A DNA stretch of 64,000 bases, from assembly GCA_963921935.1 (NCBI GenBank), contig OY998175.1, positions 209,824,655 through 209,888,654 on the forward strand, given 5' to 3'. Shown here piece by piece: positions 19,677 to 29,558 of the stretch (positions within the stretch are counted from its first letter, which is position 1; every line of letters begins with the position of its first letter). Source of the DNA: Galeruca laticollis (lineage: Eukaryota; Arthropoda; Insecta; Coleoptera; Chrysomelidae). Both the position numbers and the translations under genes were made by a program. The notes under the pieces are model-generated. The model was not told where the DNA came from and ran no database searches. It saw only the letters and a list, made by a program, of their open reading frames with translations.

Positions 19677-21927
19677 TTAACTAATTTTATTGTAAGCCTC
19701 CACCCAAATATAAATTTCATTTTATTTGTTAAATTTTTTCATTCACTGTCAATCACACGGACATTTTTCAGTAAAGTTTCAAATTCTTCCATTAGCTGAA
19801 ACTGTTGTTGGGTACCCATGAATGCATTGAAATTATTTAAATGGCACGAATTTGATAAATCGAAAACATTATTTATTGTTTTAATTAATTTAGCAGTTAC
19901 TTTGGTAGTTCCTTCTGCTAACTCAAACCAGTAAGAAAAAAAATTGGTCCTGGTAGATTTAAGTAAGTGTGGCACGTCAAAAAAGTAAACAAGCTTTGCT
20001 CAATTTAAGGTAGCTTTTAACGAATGTTGGAAGTTAGAACCCTGATCAGACACCACACCTAGCACATTTAGACCGATATCACGTAACTTTCTAACTGTTT
20101 CGAACAAAATGTCTTTTATTTCATTCGAAGTCGCCGTTGATTTATAAAAGAAGTAGGCAAGCGGCTGTTTCCAGCTGCTTGATACACCCCGTGCCATAAC
20201 AACTAATGCACTAGTTGCTGGTTCGGATTCGTTTTCTGCTGAAAGGTATTCTTGGAAGCTTACTATTTTATCCTTTGATAAATCATAAATTAAATGAGTT
20301 TTCAATGACATCTCATCAAGGCATATAATGCAATCTTTTTTTTTATCACTTAATAGTCGAGATCTAAGATCAATAAGGCGAAAAATAAATTCGTTAAAGC
20401 CTGGGTTTACTGCCCAACGGCGGGTAAACCGGTTGAGCGTGCTTTTGGAAGGTAACCGATACAAAGTAGAAAATTTCTTGAATGCTTTAGGTCCTAAAAA
20501 GTAAACGCTCAAAGCAAACTTTTTAAAATCGTCTGTGTACCTACAACCTTTAGGTGATTTATTTAATAAACTTATCTGAGACGCTAGAAGTTTGCAGGCA
20601 TCTTCTGAGTAGTTAGTTTCCAAATATTTGGAAATATCTTCAAACGATATTCTGGTTTCCAACTCTCTTGAACATTGAGCAGGCACAGTTGATTTTTTCA
20701 AACAATTTATCTCCTCTCTCAACACTTTTTTTCGGGGAGTATTGACCGTAAGCGTCTTGAGGTCTGAGAATGTTGATCTAAAACAAATCAAAAGTTCTAT
20801 AAAGGATTAAACTTTCGCCACCACTTTTAAATGAGTATTACTTATTAACCACGAAATCATAATAGACGTAACAATAAAAAATGTTTAATGTAAATCATTC
20901 ATAGCGTAGCTTTTAGAAATGTATCTAGCTATAAAAAACATTAAATACCTCTGGTAACCACAGAAGCTAGAATAGAAACATCGTTACCACTTTCAACATT
21001 TTCTGAAAAAAATTCGCCTTCTGTTTGAACATAAACATTTTGATATTTCATATCGTCTGAAAAATAAAATTGTTATAAAATACTCAACTTACATAAATTT
21101 ATTTTATCCAAAACACGCCATTGATAAGTATAATAACATACCTTCACTGTGCAGCATTGTCTTAAAATCAGTTTGAACTGCGACTTCCTTTAAAGTTGTA
21201 CCGCTATCTAAAAAATTTGCAAATTATTTGAAATACCTAGTAAAAATATACAAGACAAAATCCTATTGTCAGAAGTATTGTTTAGGTACTAAAGATTTTG
21301 GGAACTTACTATTTTTTTGCAAATTCAAGGACGGAACTGCATTATATTGCAGATTTGTTCTGCTATTACTGCACATATAATATTCTTGGGAAAAGTGTTT
21401 ATCGCACACTTTTAATGTTTTGTTGCATTTTTCTGCGTCCAAATTGGCATACCTATGACAATCAACAAAGCCTAAGGCCTGTTTCCAACGTTGACATCTG
21501 AAAATATATATTGGTAATATTTTGTTTTGAAACACAATAACATCTACTACACTGCTTCTTATAACAAAATTACTAATATCTTTTGCTAAATAATATTGTA
21601 AAATTTACCTTGTGTCATCCTTGGGAAATCTGAAGGAAGATGTTTTTGCCCAATCTCTACTTCTACAACCATCCACACAACACAGTCGTGGCATTTTCTT
21701 TTTAATAAATATCCCGTAATAATAATCAAATAATTCACTGAAAAGACAGTCCACCCGGTATACTATCAACTCCGCTCGTACCTTCAACTACAAAAGACAC
21801 ACGGTAACTGTATATCGATCGATTCGGAATTTCAGGATACCGAAAAAGAGTAGCATCGGAGACCGAGTGAGATAGACATCGCGCTAGGAGGAGCTTAGAG
21901 TGAACCTACTATTCATTTGTTTATGTA
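19677..21927 (-). mobile_element. P element (THAP transposon) inside gypsy integrase
   Basis: Lies between two halves of one gypsy integrase reading frame (19,676 and about 21,928). Encodes a THAP-domain P transposase on minus. The 31-bp-type terminal repeats and the 8-bp target duplication expected of P elements were not recognised, and roughly 40 integrase residues are missing across the junction, so an end may have been lost by deletion. Confidence 0.65.
19739..21694 (-). pseudogene. P-element transposase with THAP domain, 5 exons
   Basis: Exons on minus: 21,694-21,609, 21,497-21,310, 21,207-21,142, 21,056-20,949 and 20,763-19,739. All introns have GT...AG ends and all four junctions keep frame. 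Exons 1-2 join to a THAP zinc finger: MPRLCCVDGCRSRDW, TSSFRFPKDDTRCQRWKQAL, then KVCDKHFSQEYY and AVPSLNL (the family's AVPTIF position). Exon 5 has the helix-turn-helix (LYRLPSKSTLNRFTRRW) and RNase-H-like core (CLDEMSLKTHLIYDLSKDK, VVMARGVSSSWKQPLAYFF, VVSDQGSN). An in-frame TGA at 20,002-20,000 precedes KLVYFFDVPHLLKSTR. A stretch between FFSYWFE and the next conserved NNVFDLSNS is shorter than in the family, suggesting an internal deletion. Inactive. Confidence 0.85.
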
Positions 21928-22195
21928 CGGTGGTTCGGAATAGCTTAAATTTCCACCCACTTTGTGAAATAATCCATTACAGCTAGTATGTATTTACCAC
22001 CATTTTCAGTTGTCGGAAATGGTCCAGCGTTATCTAAAGCAATCCTTTCGAAAAGGCTTCCAGATTGTACTGTTTCATGGATGCCTTTCTCTTGCGATGT
22101 GGTCCATTACCCGTAGCGCAAGTCGTACATTTATTACACCAGTTCTTCACATCATCGGAGCAGGCCAATGCGGACTCGATTCCACCGCGATATGC
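21928..22195 (-). pseudogene. gypsy integrase N-terminal part (H2C2 and core)
   Basis: Minus-strand frame: YRGGIESALACSDDVKNWC and CNKCTTCATGNGPHRKRKAS (zinc-binding N-terminal domain), then ERIALDNAGPFPTTENGGKY and ILAVMDYFTKWVEI (core with first catalytic D). One stop follows WVEI, then AIPNH. It is the upstream half of the integrase at 19,167-19,676, separated by the P element. Its own upstream end is cut at about 22,195 by a LINE on the other strand. Confidence 0.8.
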
Positions 22196-22790
22196 CTTCC
22201 ACAGTCCCTACAAGGTAATCTTTAAAAACAACGCACAAGACCCATTGGAAGAAGGCGCAATCCGCATCTTCACAGATGGGTCTAAATCAAATGTGGGCTC
22301 TGGATGTGAAATTTTCTCCAGACTCCAGAATCTAAACATGAAATGGGCAATGGGCTGCAATGCAAGTGTTGCTCAAACACAGCTCACTGCTATCTGCATC
22401 GCTGCTAAAGAGATTACCAAAAGGAAAGTTACAGGTAATAACATATACATCCTTACGGACAGTAGACAAACACTACTAGCCCTGAACAGACCACGTATTA
22501 CATCAGACCTGGTACTAGAATGCCGCATGGCCTTAATCGAAGCCTGTAACAACAACACGGTCACTTTAGGCTGGATTAAGGGCCATGAGAAATCGAAAGG
22601 AAACCGTATTGCAGCCAGCCAGCCAGTTATCGCCTATTCCAACGAAGAAGGCTGGATGACAAGCTAGAAGGAAGTTTTGATCCTCAGAAGGATTCACAAT
22701 GGGCAAATTGTGACCTAAGTGCTGTGTGGTCACCCACTCTTCCAACTGTTACAGATACCGAGATCCAATAAAAATGAGCTTCATTTCTGA
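22196..22790 (+). pseudogene. LINE RNase H domain (R1/I superfamily)
   Basis: The frame reads AIRIFTDGSKSNVGSGCEIF, QTQLTAICIAAKEITKRKV, IYILTDSRQTLLALNRPRIT and VTLGWIKGHEKSKGN, the D-E-D-H catalytic pattern of a non-LTR retrotransposon RNase H (with L for E in QTQLTA). The frame dissolves into stops after 22,660. The C-terminal zinc-knuckle end of what seems to be the same element type resumes at 24,306. Confidence 0.8.
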
Positions 22791-23059
22791 AAACTGCTCG
22801 AAAAATATATAACAAATTGAATTAAAAAAAGGAAAGTAACATTAATTTGCAAAAAATAATACTCATGAGGCATGTGATATTTTGAAAGACACTTTTTCTT
22901 GCAGTTGATGTACTTACTCTCCTGCTCTACGTGACAACACTGTAGGGCCGCTCCATTCGCGAACATAACAAATCATCGCATAGTTGCCATCACAGTAGAT
23001 CGTTGATTTGTTTGTTGCAAGTTATAATTCAGTTATTTTAGCAGTTGTTGTACTTCTAT
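22791..23059. other. No gene seen
   Basis: AT-rich intervening DNA between LINE pieces with no supported reading frame. Confidence 0.4.
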
Positions 23060-23500
23060 TGCTAGTCTCCTGTCGGATGCCGCCACAGGTGGCGAATATT
23101 GTAAGGCTCGCCCGCACTGTTGCCTTCTAGTTAGAGGGGGATTCCAGTGGCTAAGGGAGTAAACCCTGACAAAAAAACCGGCAGTCTGAAGCCGCAGATG
23201 GTAGTCCCACCATCAGGATCGGAAGAGGTGGGCTAATAACTTGCTTATTCTTAAATTCAACGTATTGATAGAAAAAGAATTCAACGCTAGGAACAACCAG
23301 CAGCTGAGGGTGAACAATAATATCATCGAGCAAGTGAGTCAACTCCAATACTTGACAAGCAGTGTGTCTAAAACAAACGGGAGTTATGATGACATCACCA
23401 GCAGTATTAGGAAGGCTTAAGAAGCATTTGCACTACGTACACCAGTCTTGCGCTCAGACGAAATAAGAAGGAATACTAAACTAAGAATATTTTGAACAAA
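23060..23500 (+). pseudogene. Non-LTR RT fragment (post-palm region)
   Basis: From about 23,265 the plus strand reads IEKEFNARNNQQLRVNNNI, IEQVSQLQYLTSSVSKTNGS and YDDITSSIRKA, then LRSDEIRRNTKLRIF. This matches the connection region after the YADD motif in LINE reverse transcriptases (the 'FKYLGS...G....I..RI..A' block). The 5' part (23,060-23,220) is GC-richer and looks like LINE 5' untranslated or junction sequence. Heavily truncated. Confidence 0.55.
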
Positions 23501-24305
23501 TGAAAAGTCAATCCTTTTGTATGTCTGCCAAGCAAGAAAAGTCATAAGAACAGTTACAAACAAATTGCAAGTATCTACACAAACAAACAAACAAAGATTT
23601 AATACAAATGGCAAATAAATCTTCATTGAAAGCATTCTTCTAAATAAATATAATACAATACAAGTTTCCCTTAGCAACACGCCATTTTTAGCGTCCCGTA
23701 ACTGTTTGACATTAGTAGAATTTATATCATGAATAAGTGAATAAGTATATTCTGCACAAGTAGATATTTCAGTTTATAATAATAATAATTAATAATGTAC
23801 TAAATTATTTCACTTGCTTAAAAAACAATAAAGTTCTATCAAACCATCTATAAAGAAGATACTTATCTGGCTACTGTAGAAAATGTACCTACTACCCCCC
23901 AACGTTCTAATTAATTGTCAGTAACTAAGAATTAACTATATATAAGTAATTACAACGGATATGGAAGATGTGTATCATAAACTTTCCGCACATACCATTA
24001 TCATCTCTAAAAGGAATATTTTATGAATACTCGAACATTTTTCCCCATTAATTATCATCGGAGTTAAAGAATGGAAATTACACCTATTTGTAAACTGTTT
24101 AGACAAAAGACTCACACGTAATGAATTTTATAATAGTTGTGATTAAAAAAAAGTTCGTTATATTCATTTTAATTAAGAGGGGTTTCCAAGGATGCAGATA
24201 ATTTGCGTAAAAAGCTACGGAGGTAAGAGCAAATTATATTTTTCTACAAACGTCAAAAAATGACAAGATTTGCGCATTGACAACAATATAAGAAGTGACA
24301 CTTTT
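23501..24305. other. No gene seen
   Basis: About 800 bases, AT-rich, with short AAT runs near 23,777-23,797. No supported frame. Confidence 0.4.
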
Positions 24306-24831
24306 TTCGAATTAGCCAACGATATCAGCACAGCAACTGGCAGCCAATAACTTCAACATTAAATCCGAATGGCAGAAACTTTGGACTGAAAATGCCCCAC
24401 CCGATGTAAGAAATCTCATTGACCCAGTCGTAGAACCTGATGGCTTCGACCAACCACGACATATATGGAAGACCTTAAACCGTACCAGAACAGGACATGG
24501 TGTGTGTGCCCATAACCTCCATAAATGGGGAAAACGACCCAAGCCTGGCTGCGACTGCGGCAACCCAAATCAAACAATTGACCGCATAGTGACAAAGTGT
24601 GAACTGAGAGCATACCATGGAGATTTGATGGACTTCTTCCACACCACACAATTAAGCCTTGAATGAATAGCTGAACTAGATCTTTTGATGTAAACGTTTT
24701 GTATCTGCTCATATGTATGTTTGTAACCCGTATATTCTAATGTCTTGATCACTCGTAAATTTTAACATGTATTATAAATAAATTATAAATTTTACCATGT
24801 GTTATGCCATACGCTAAATAAATAAATATTT
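24306..24831 (+). pseudogene. R1/I-type LINE C-terminal end and 3' UTR
   Basis: The frame gives FNIKSEWQKLWTENAPPDV, RHIWKTLNRTRTGHGVCAHN and a zinc knuckle CDCGNPNQTIDRIVTKC (C-x1-C...H replaced by R), then LRAYHGDLMDFF to a stop at about 24,694. The following 130 bases are AT-rich with AATAAATAAATA before a TA microsatellite, fitting a LINE 3' end. Together with the RNase H part at 22.2 kb it suggests one element split by about 1.5 kb of later insertions. Confidence 0.75.
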
Positions 24832-24884
<53 letters not shown>

Positions 24885-24890
24885 TATAAT
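24832..24890. repeat. (TA)n microsatellite
   Basis: About 22 TA units followed by imperfect repeats, immediately 3' of the LINE tail. Shorter (AT)n runs recur at 25,063-25,092 and 25,659-25,684, at equivalent places in the tandem PLE repeats. Confidence 0.9.
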
Positions 24891-24949
24891 AAGCAACGAA
24901 TAGATTAGTGATATTGCACGCAAATAGAAGAAGGGGCTACTGAAAAGAG

Positions 24950-25002
24950 ATCCACAGACATGCATGTTTCTGGCTCATTAGCCGTCATCGGTACGGTACA
25001 AC
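24950..25002 (-). ncRNA. Hammerhead ribozyme motif, degraded copy
   Basis: On minus: ACCGTA, then CCGATGA (U4 changed to C), stem II CGGCTAATGAGCC, AGAAAC, and the very short stem III ATGCAT before GTC. Stem I pairing is retained only with wobbles. The core change probably abolishes cleavage. Confidence 0.6.
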
Positions 25003-25062
25003 CAAGAAAAGATGTGAAACATGGGAGCAAAGTTGGTGAATGAAACATGAGAAAATATAACA

Positions 25063-25095
<33 letters not shown>

Positions 25096-25193
25096 ATCAA
25101 AAATGGATAACGCGTGAATTTAACAAAAACAAAGAGCAAACAAGTGTTATCATGGGAAAGCACGCAAAAATAAAGAGGTTACTGAAGAGGAGT

Positions 25194-25250
25194 GGTAACC
25201 GTAAACATGCATGTTTCTAGCTCATTAGCCTTCATCAGTACGGTATAACC
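25194..25250 (-). ncRNA. Hammerhead ribozyme, intact core
   Basis: On minus: stem I ACCGTA, core CTGATGA, stem II GGCT-AATG-AGCT, core GAAA, stem III CATG/CATG (only 2-4 pairs), cleavage triplet GTT, then TACGGT closing stem I perfectly. Such minimal stem III hammerheads are described in Penelope-like elements and are thought to work as dimers. Not tested here. Confidence 0.85.
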
Positions 25251-25545
25251 AAGTATGGATGTGAAACTTGGGAGCAACTACGTTGAATGAAACATGGAAG
25301 AACACTAAGAACAGAAAATAACAGGACAACCAAACGCACATTTGTGCCATCAATTGGAAGATTTCAATTTTGGAACAACAACCAATATCAACACGGAGGC
25401 GCATAAAGCCCTCCTGTCTGGAAAAAACCAACCCAAGGTAAAGAAACAAAATCAAAAATGGATTCCGCGTGAATTTAACAAAAACAAAGAGCAAACAACA
25501 AGTGTTATCATGGGAAAGCACGCAAAAATGTTACTGAAGAGGAGT

Positions 25546-25602
25546 GGTAACCGTAAACATGCATGTTTCTAGCTCATTAGCCTTCATCAGTACGGTATAA
25601 CC
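25546..25602 (-). ncRNA. Hammerhead ribozyme, intact core, second copy
   Basis: Same core, stems and cleavage triplet as the copy at 25,194-25,250, 352 bases away, so tandem transcripts would carry two competent motifs. Confidence 0.85.
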
Positions 25603-25655
25603 AAGTATGGATGTGAAACTTGGGAGCAACGATGTTGAATGAAACATGGAAGAAC

Positions 25656-25687
<32 letters not shown>

Positions 25688-25700
25688 GAAGAAGTTGAGT

Positions 25701-25953
25701 ATTAGTCTACGAAATCACCACAACGCGTGATAAATATATTACATTAAAAATAAATACAATCACTAAAGTTAATATTACAAGGAAAAGATAAAAATGATTC
25801 AATCACATGTTCAGGAACACGAGGAATTTCTTTTATTTATGATTTGACAATTGACAACTGACACAAACACGGAATCAAACCTCTGTCATCAAAATTCAGT
25901 GATGCCAATATGTAATACGTGAAGGAAAGAAGAAAAGGTCCAACAACTGAAAT
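25701..25953 (-). other. PLE 3' untranslated segment
   Basis: Lies between the GIY-YIG stop codon and the tandem repeats. No reading frame. Confidence 0.4.
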
Positions 25954-26456
25954 TTATTGTGAAAGTTGATGGTTAGTGCTAGTAAAATAAGACGGAAGAC
26001 TAAGAAGGCACGAGTAAATAATGCTAAGCTTATCAATATCAGTTCTGGCATTCATAGCATTAGGGTTTTTTAAAAAAATGTGATACATCTCCAAAAATAA
26101 TCTCTTAGTGAGATTAGACTCGCGATCTAACACAGTGACACCATTGTAATCAGGTATGTGATCCATAGACAAAGTGTGACTTGCCAACGTGCAAGTTTCT
26201 TGTAACATCACTCTTATGTGAGCAGATACGGTCCTTAAGCCTGCGTTTAGTTTGACCGATGTATTTCTTATCACATTGCGAACATGGAATGCAATAAATC
26301 ACATTGGATTGATCCAACACAGGATCTTTGTTTTTGATTTTTGAAAAAATGTTCTGAATTGTGAGTATGCTTTTACTAGCAAAAATGATTGAAGGAAATT
26401 TTGAGAAAATCTTCAAAATTTTATGATTGATAGTGTGAATGTTTGACAATATCGAA
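25954..26456 (-). pseudogene. PLE GIY-YIG C-terminus (second PLE lineage)
   Basis: Minus strand, two overlapping frames. The first has VIYCIPCSQCDKKYIGQTKR (a conserved YC-I-CSQC-K-YIGQT signature of the nuclease), RLKDRICSHKSDV. After a frameshift near 26,215 the second continues CTLASHTLSMDHIPDYNGVT (the H/N motif), ESNLTKRLFLEMYHI with the conserved E, and ends near RTDIDKLSIIYS. Clearly different in sequence from the PLE family at 15 kb. The RT part is absent because the mariner element begins at 26,457. Confidence 0.85.
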
Positions 26457-26712
26457 TGCAAGTACATCAATTTAAATTAAAACTTATTATTTTATTTTTT
26501 ACTAATATTGCTATTTTGAATGAACATTTATCTCTTGTGATTACGCAACACATGATAACCTTTTAGTTTTTCGATGTTTTCTAATAATTTTTCAATTAAA
26601 ACGCGTGATAAGTGCATATTCATTTATTTTGCTATTATCAAAATACATTCAAATACTAAGTTATAAAACTAACATCTTATTAATATTAGAAACACACAAA
26701 TTTAATTTTCAC

Positions 26713-27620
26713 TCATACCAATGATTCGACATATCCACCCTCTCGTTTAATACACTTAATCGTTCTATTGGAAAATTCACATAATACATTCCTTATCATT
26801 TGTGGATAAATTTCTTGACATGTTTCTAAAATTATCCTCTCCAAGTGGTCAATATCTTGAAATGGCACTTTCTGGTAAACTTTTTGTTTCAGGTAACCCC
26901 ATCAAAAGTAATCAAGGGGGGATAGGTCAGGGGATCTATCAGGTCCAAAGAGATCAGAATGTCTGTGAATAACTTTTCCATTGAACAAATTTTCCAGTTA
27001 GTCCCTAACATTTATTGTACTGTCATGCGACACCGTCTTGTTGGTACCAAACACAGTGACGTTCAATTAAGGGTAGTTCGTCCATGAATTCATTGAAATG
27101 AGTTTATAAAAACTGTAAATAACGTTCGACATTCATAGATTCGCAAAAAAGGTCCTTTTAATTTGTTATTATAAATGCCACACCACACGTTCTTTTTTAA
27201 CAATTGCGATGAGACCAGCGATAATGTTGCGACGGGACAGTTCCATTTGAGGAAAACGTCACCTCATCGGAAAAAATTATATGCCTCGTAAAAAAAGGTT
27301 CCTCCTCTAACTCTCCTCGGATGAGAGAGTAAAAATCAAAGCGCCTGTCATAGTCCCTTTTTTTTAATGTGTGTACGATTTTTGGTTTGTATTTATTTAG
27401 TTTTAAAATTCTTGCCACTGTATTTTACTTACATTTTGTTGTAACAACGACTTCCTTTTGCGCAATGACAATTTTCTATTTGCTACAACAGGCAGCATTA
27501 CATTAAACTGCGTATACTCATCAAGTCATCAGCAACCAGTTTTCGACGTTTTCCATTAAAATTATTTTTAATACTATTTTCGTTACAGCTGATTGGGTTA
27601 TATTTCTATTGAGATGTCTA
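26713..27620 (-). pseudogene. Tc1/mariner transposase, middle and C-terminal part
   Basis: Minus strand: KLSLRKRKSLLQQN (second helix-turn-helix), DYDRRFDFYS, FTRHIIFSDEVTFSSNGTV (catalytic D, then the hinge) and, further down after frameshifts, RSPDLSPLDYF (the D/E of the second site) and a C-terminal EREGGYVE-like tail, here KREGGYVESLV before TGA at 26,715-26,713. Several stops and frameshifts, including about 27,000-27,190, make it inactive. Confidence 0.85.
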
Positions 27621-27877
27621 TTATTGACTATTTCACTAGAGTGAATTGATAACTGACAAAATTTGAAGGTTTTGAACTGGCAATTTTTTGTCTTGTCGCG
27701 GCAATTTTTTGACGTTTAATATATCAAATCTATGTGTATAAAATTCTATCACTCTGTGATAAAATTCAATATAAAATTTTGTTAGTGGTTTCTAAGGAAA
27801 CTAAGTTGTTTATTTATTTATTTAACTGTCTAAAAATTATTAAAACTGTTTCAAAAATTTAAATAAGTATCATTAAC

Positions 27878-28952
27878 ATGAATAATACAAGATTTGGAGA
27901 TAATTCAATAAATGAAATAGAGAGTACAATTAAGCAAAGTATACCGCGAAATACTATGAAGACAAAAAAGTCTGCGTGGGATCAGTTTAGAATGTTTCTG
28001 GACGCACGTAATTATGCGTTAGAAAAGGATGCTTCTGAACAAGGTATAGCAAAAAAATATTTTCGAGAATTTAACATCAAAATTGATCCATTTAAAGATA
28101 TTACCTATAAATTTGCTAGATTGGCCAGGGATACAAAACGTAAAAAGCTTCAGGCTGAACCTGAAACCAGAAAAAGAAGTTCTAACGCGTTTACCAAAGA
28201 AGAATTAATGGAAATGGTAGAAAGCTATTCTGAAGATAATCCTGATGGGCTACAAAAAAAGTTTTTTCATTTATGTTCGTTCGAATTAGCATGGCGTGGA
28301 AATGAAGCTGCTAATTGTGATATTAATTACCTTAAAAAAGAATATGATAATAAAGGTAATTTTACTGGCAGGGTAGAATACAATCCAATCTTTTCCAAAA
28401 CGACACAAGGAGGATCAAAAGCTTTATCTGGCAGTAAGTGGCTGGTAAGAAATAATGCTAACAACAATTTGTGTATTTTTAAAAATTATTGAAAAAAGAG
28501 AATCCAATCCTTATCTAACAACAACAAGATTATTTTTAACAGTACATCTAAATTGGGAGAAAGGAATATGGTACAAAAATTCACCATTGGGAATTAATAC
28601 AATTTCAAAGTGGACGAAAATATCGGCAGAATCAATTGGTATAGACACAAAAAAAATAAAAATAACCAATCATTCACATAGAGCTTCTGCAATATCTGCA
28701 TTAGCAAAAGAAGTAGTTGGTGAACGAGAAGTAATTAAGCTTACAGGACATTCTTTTGCCCATTCTTGGAAACCATATTTACAATTAAATGAAGATCACC
28801 ATTTCCAACTTATAGAGAACCTTCGAGAAAATAAAGAAAAGGAATCCTCTGTTTCTAACTTAAATTCATCACAGGTTATGATGCGAAACAATCCCCAAAA
28901 TAATGCTACAACGTACAATTATAATAATTGTACTTTTTACATAAATAGGTAA
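27878..28952 (+). pseudogene. Crypton-type tyrosine recombinase, one frameshift
   Basis: Frame 1 (27,878-28,492) covers the N-terminal SAM-like part (KKSAWDQFRMFLDARNYAL) and the first catalytic arginine region (FELAWRGNEAANCDI). Frame 2 (28,455-28,952) continues LTTTRLFLTVHLNWEKG, ITNHSHRASAISALAKEV (HxxR box), VIKLTGHSFAHSW (second H) and PYLQLNEDHH (candidate nucleophile Y). The frames join within about 28,470-28,490 at a TTTTTAAAAA run, so a single indel breaks the gene. Cryptons move by recombination without terminal inverted repeats. The C-terminal tail is asparagine-rich. Confidence 0.8.
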
Positions 28953-29129
28953 TTTTTTTTCATAATATTATTATTTTTTGGCTCTGTATAATTGAAGTTT
29001 GCAATAAATAAAACGTTTAAACATATGATTTTTTAGTTTTTCTCTCGTGAAATAGTCATGTCGAATACCACTCAATTAAAAACTTTGTAAGGTAAAATTT
29101 TTCTCTTGTCGTATTCAAGTTTGTTGCTT

Positions 29130-29378
29130 TTAGGTAATTTTGCTCATGACATTTAATCCAAAACCACTCACCTGACAGCTCGTGGTTTTGTTAAAAATGT
29201 CATTCGCAAAATTGCCAAGCAACAAACTTTCATGACAATCGAAAAATTTTGTCGACAAAACTTTCACTCTGGTGGTATTATATATGAAAATATTTGCTGC
29301 ATATCTATGCGTTTCATAATAATCTCCCACAATCAAAACAATAACTATTTTCTCTTCATCAGTTAATAACGCTACCAT
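29130..29378 (-). pseudogene. Tc1/mariner N-terminal fragment (HTH)
   Basis: 82 residues starting MVALLTDEEKIVIVLIVGDY, similar to the N-terminal helix-turn-helix (DUF4817-like) of the mariner lineages whose middle part is at 26.7-27.6 kb. Same strand and the right order for one gene cut by the Crypton. The C-terminal half of the ORF is frameshifted. Confidence 0.5.
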
Positions 29379-29494
29379 TTTAATGCCTGTTATAAATTCT
29401 AACGCGGGGGTTAAAATTTACTGTCAACATTTCATTCTATCAACAAATTATTTGTTTGTCATTCATAGATTACATGTAACCACAGTTACATTTG

Positions 29495-29497
<3 letters not shown>

Positions 29498-29557
<60 letters not shown>
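29498..29557. repeat. (TAA)n microsatellite, 5' of a full RLE LINE
   Basis: About 20 perfect units. Marks the 5' junction of the R4/Dong-type LINE and overlaps the right end of the mariner element. Confidence 0.95.

Positions 29558-29558
<1 letters not shown>

Larger units (their letters stand above)
24891..25700 (-). repeat. Tandem PLE terminal repeats (three partial units)
   Basis: Three diverged copies of one unit, spaced 244 and 352 bases apart, each with the ribozyme motif and the shared flanks GAAACATGGAAGAACA and AACAAAGAGCAAAC. The longest unit (about 25,310-25,660) includes about 110 extra bases that could be the start of an ORF. They lie on the 3' side of the minus-strand GIY-YIG gene, as expected for the terminal 'pLTR' repeats of Penelope elements. 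Confidence 0.75.
26457..29497 (-). mobile_element. Tc1/mariner element split by a Crypton
   Basis: 3' end (plus-left) starts ATGCAAGTACATC, the same terminus as the copy at 17.6 kb. The plus-right end is ...GTTACATTTGCAT at about 29,497, so the ends look like imperfect inverted repeats (TGCAA..). The transposase gene on minus is interrupted between about 27,620 and 29,100 by a plus-strand tyrosine recombinase gene. Confidence 0.65.

Noticed and set aside
24832..24890. AT-rich replication origin
   Set aside because: Plain TA microsatellite next to a LINE tail, with no other origin features.
27625..29058. 12-bp inverted repeats as true terminal repeats of the Crypton
   Set aside because: Cryptons lack terminal inverted repeats, and 12 bp in AT-rich DNA is weak; kept only as a possible edge marker.
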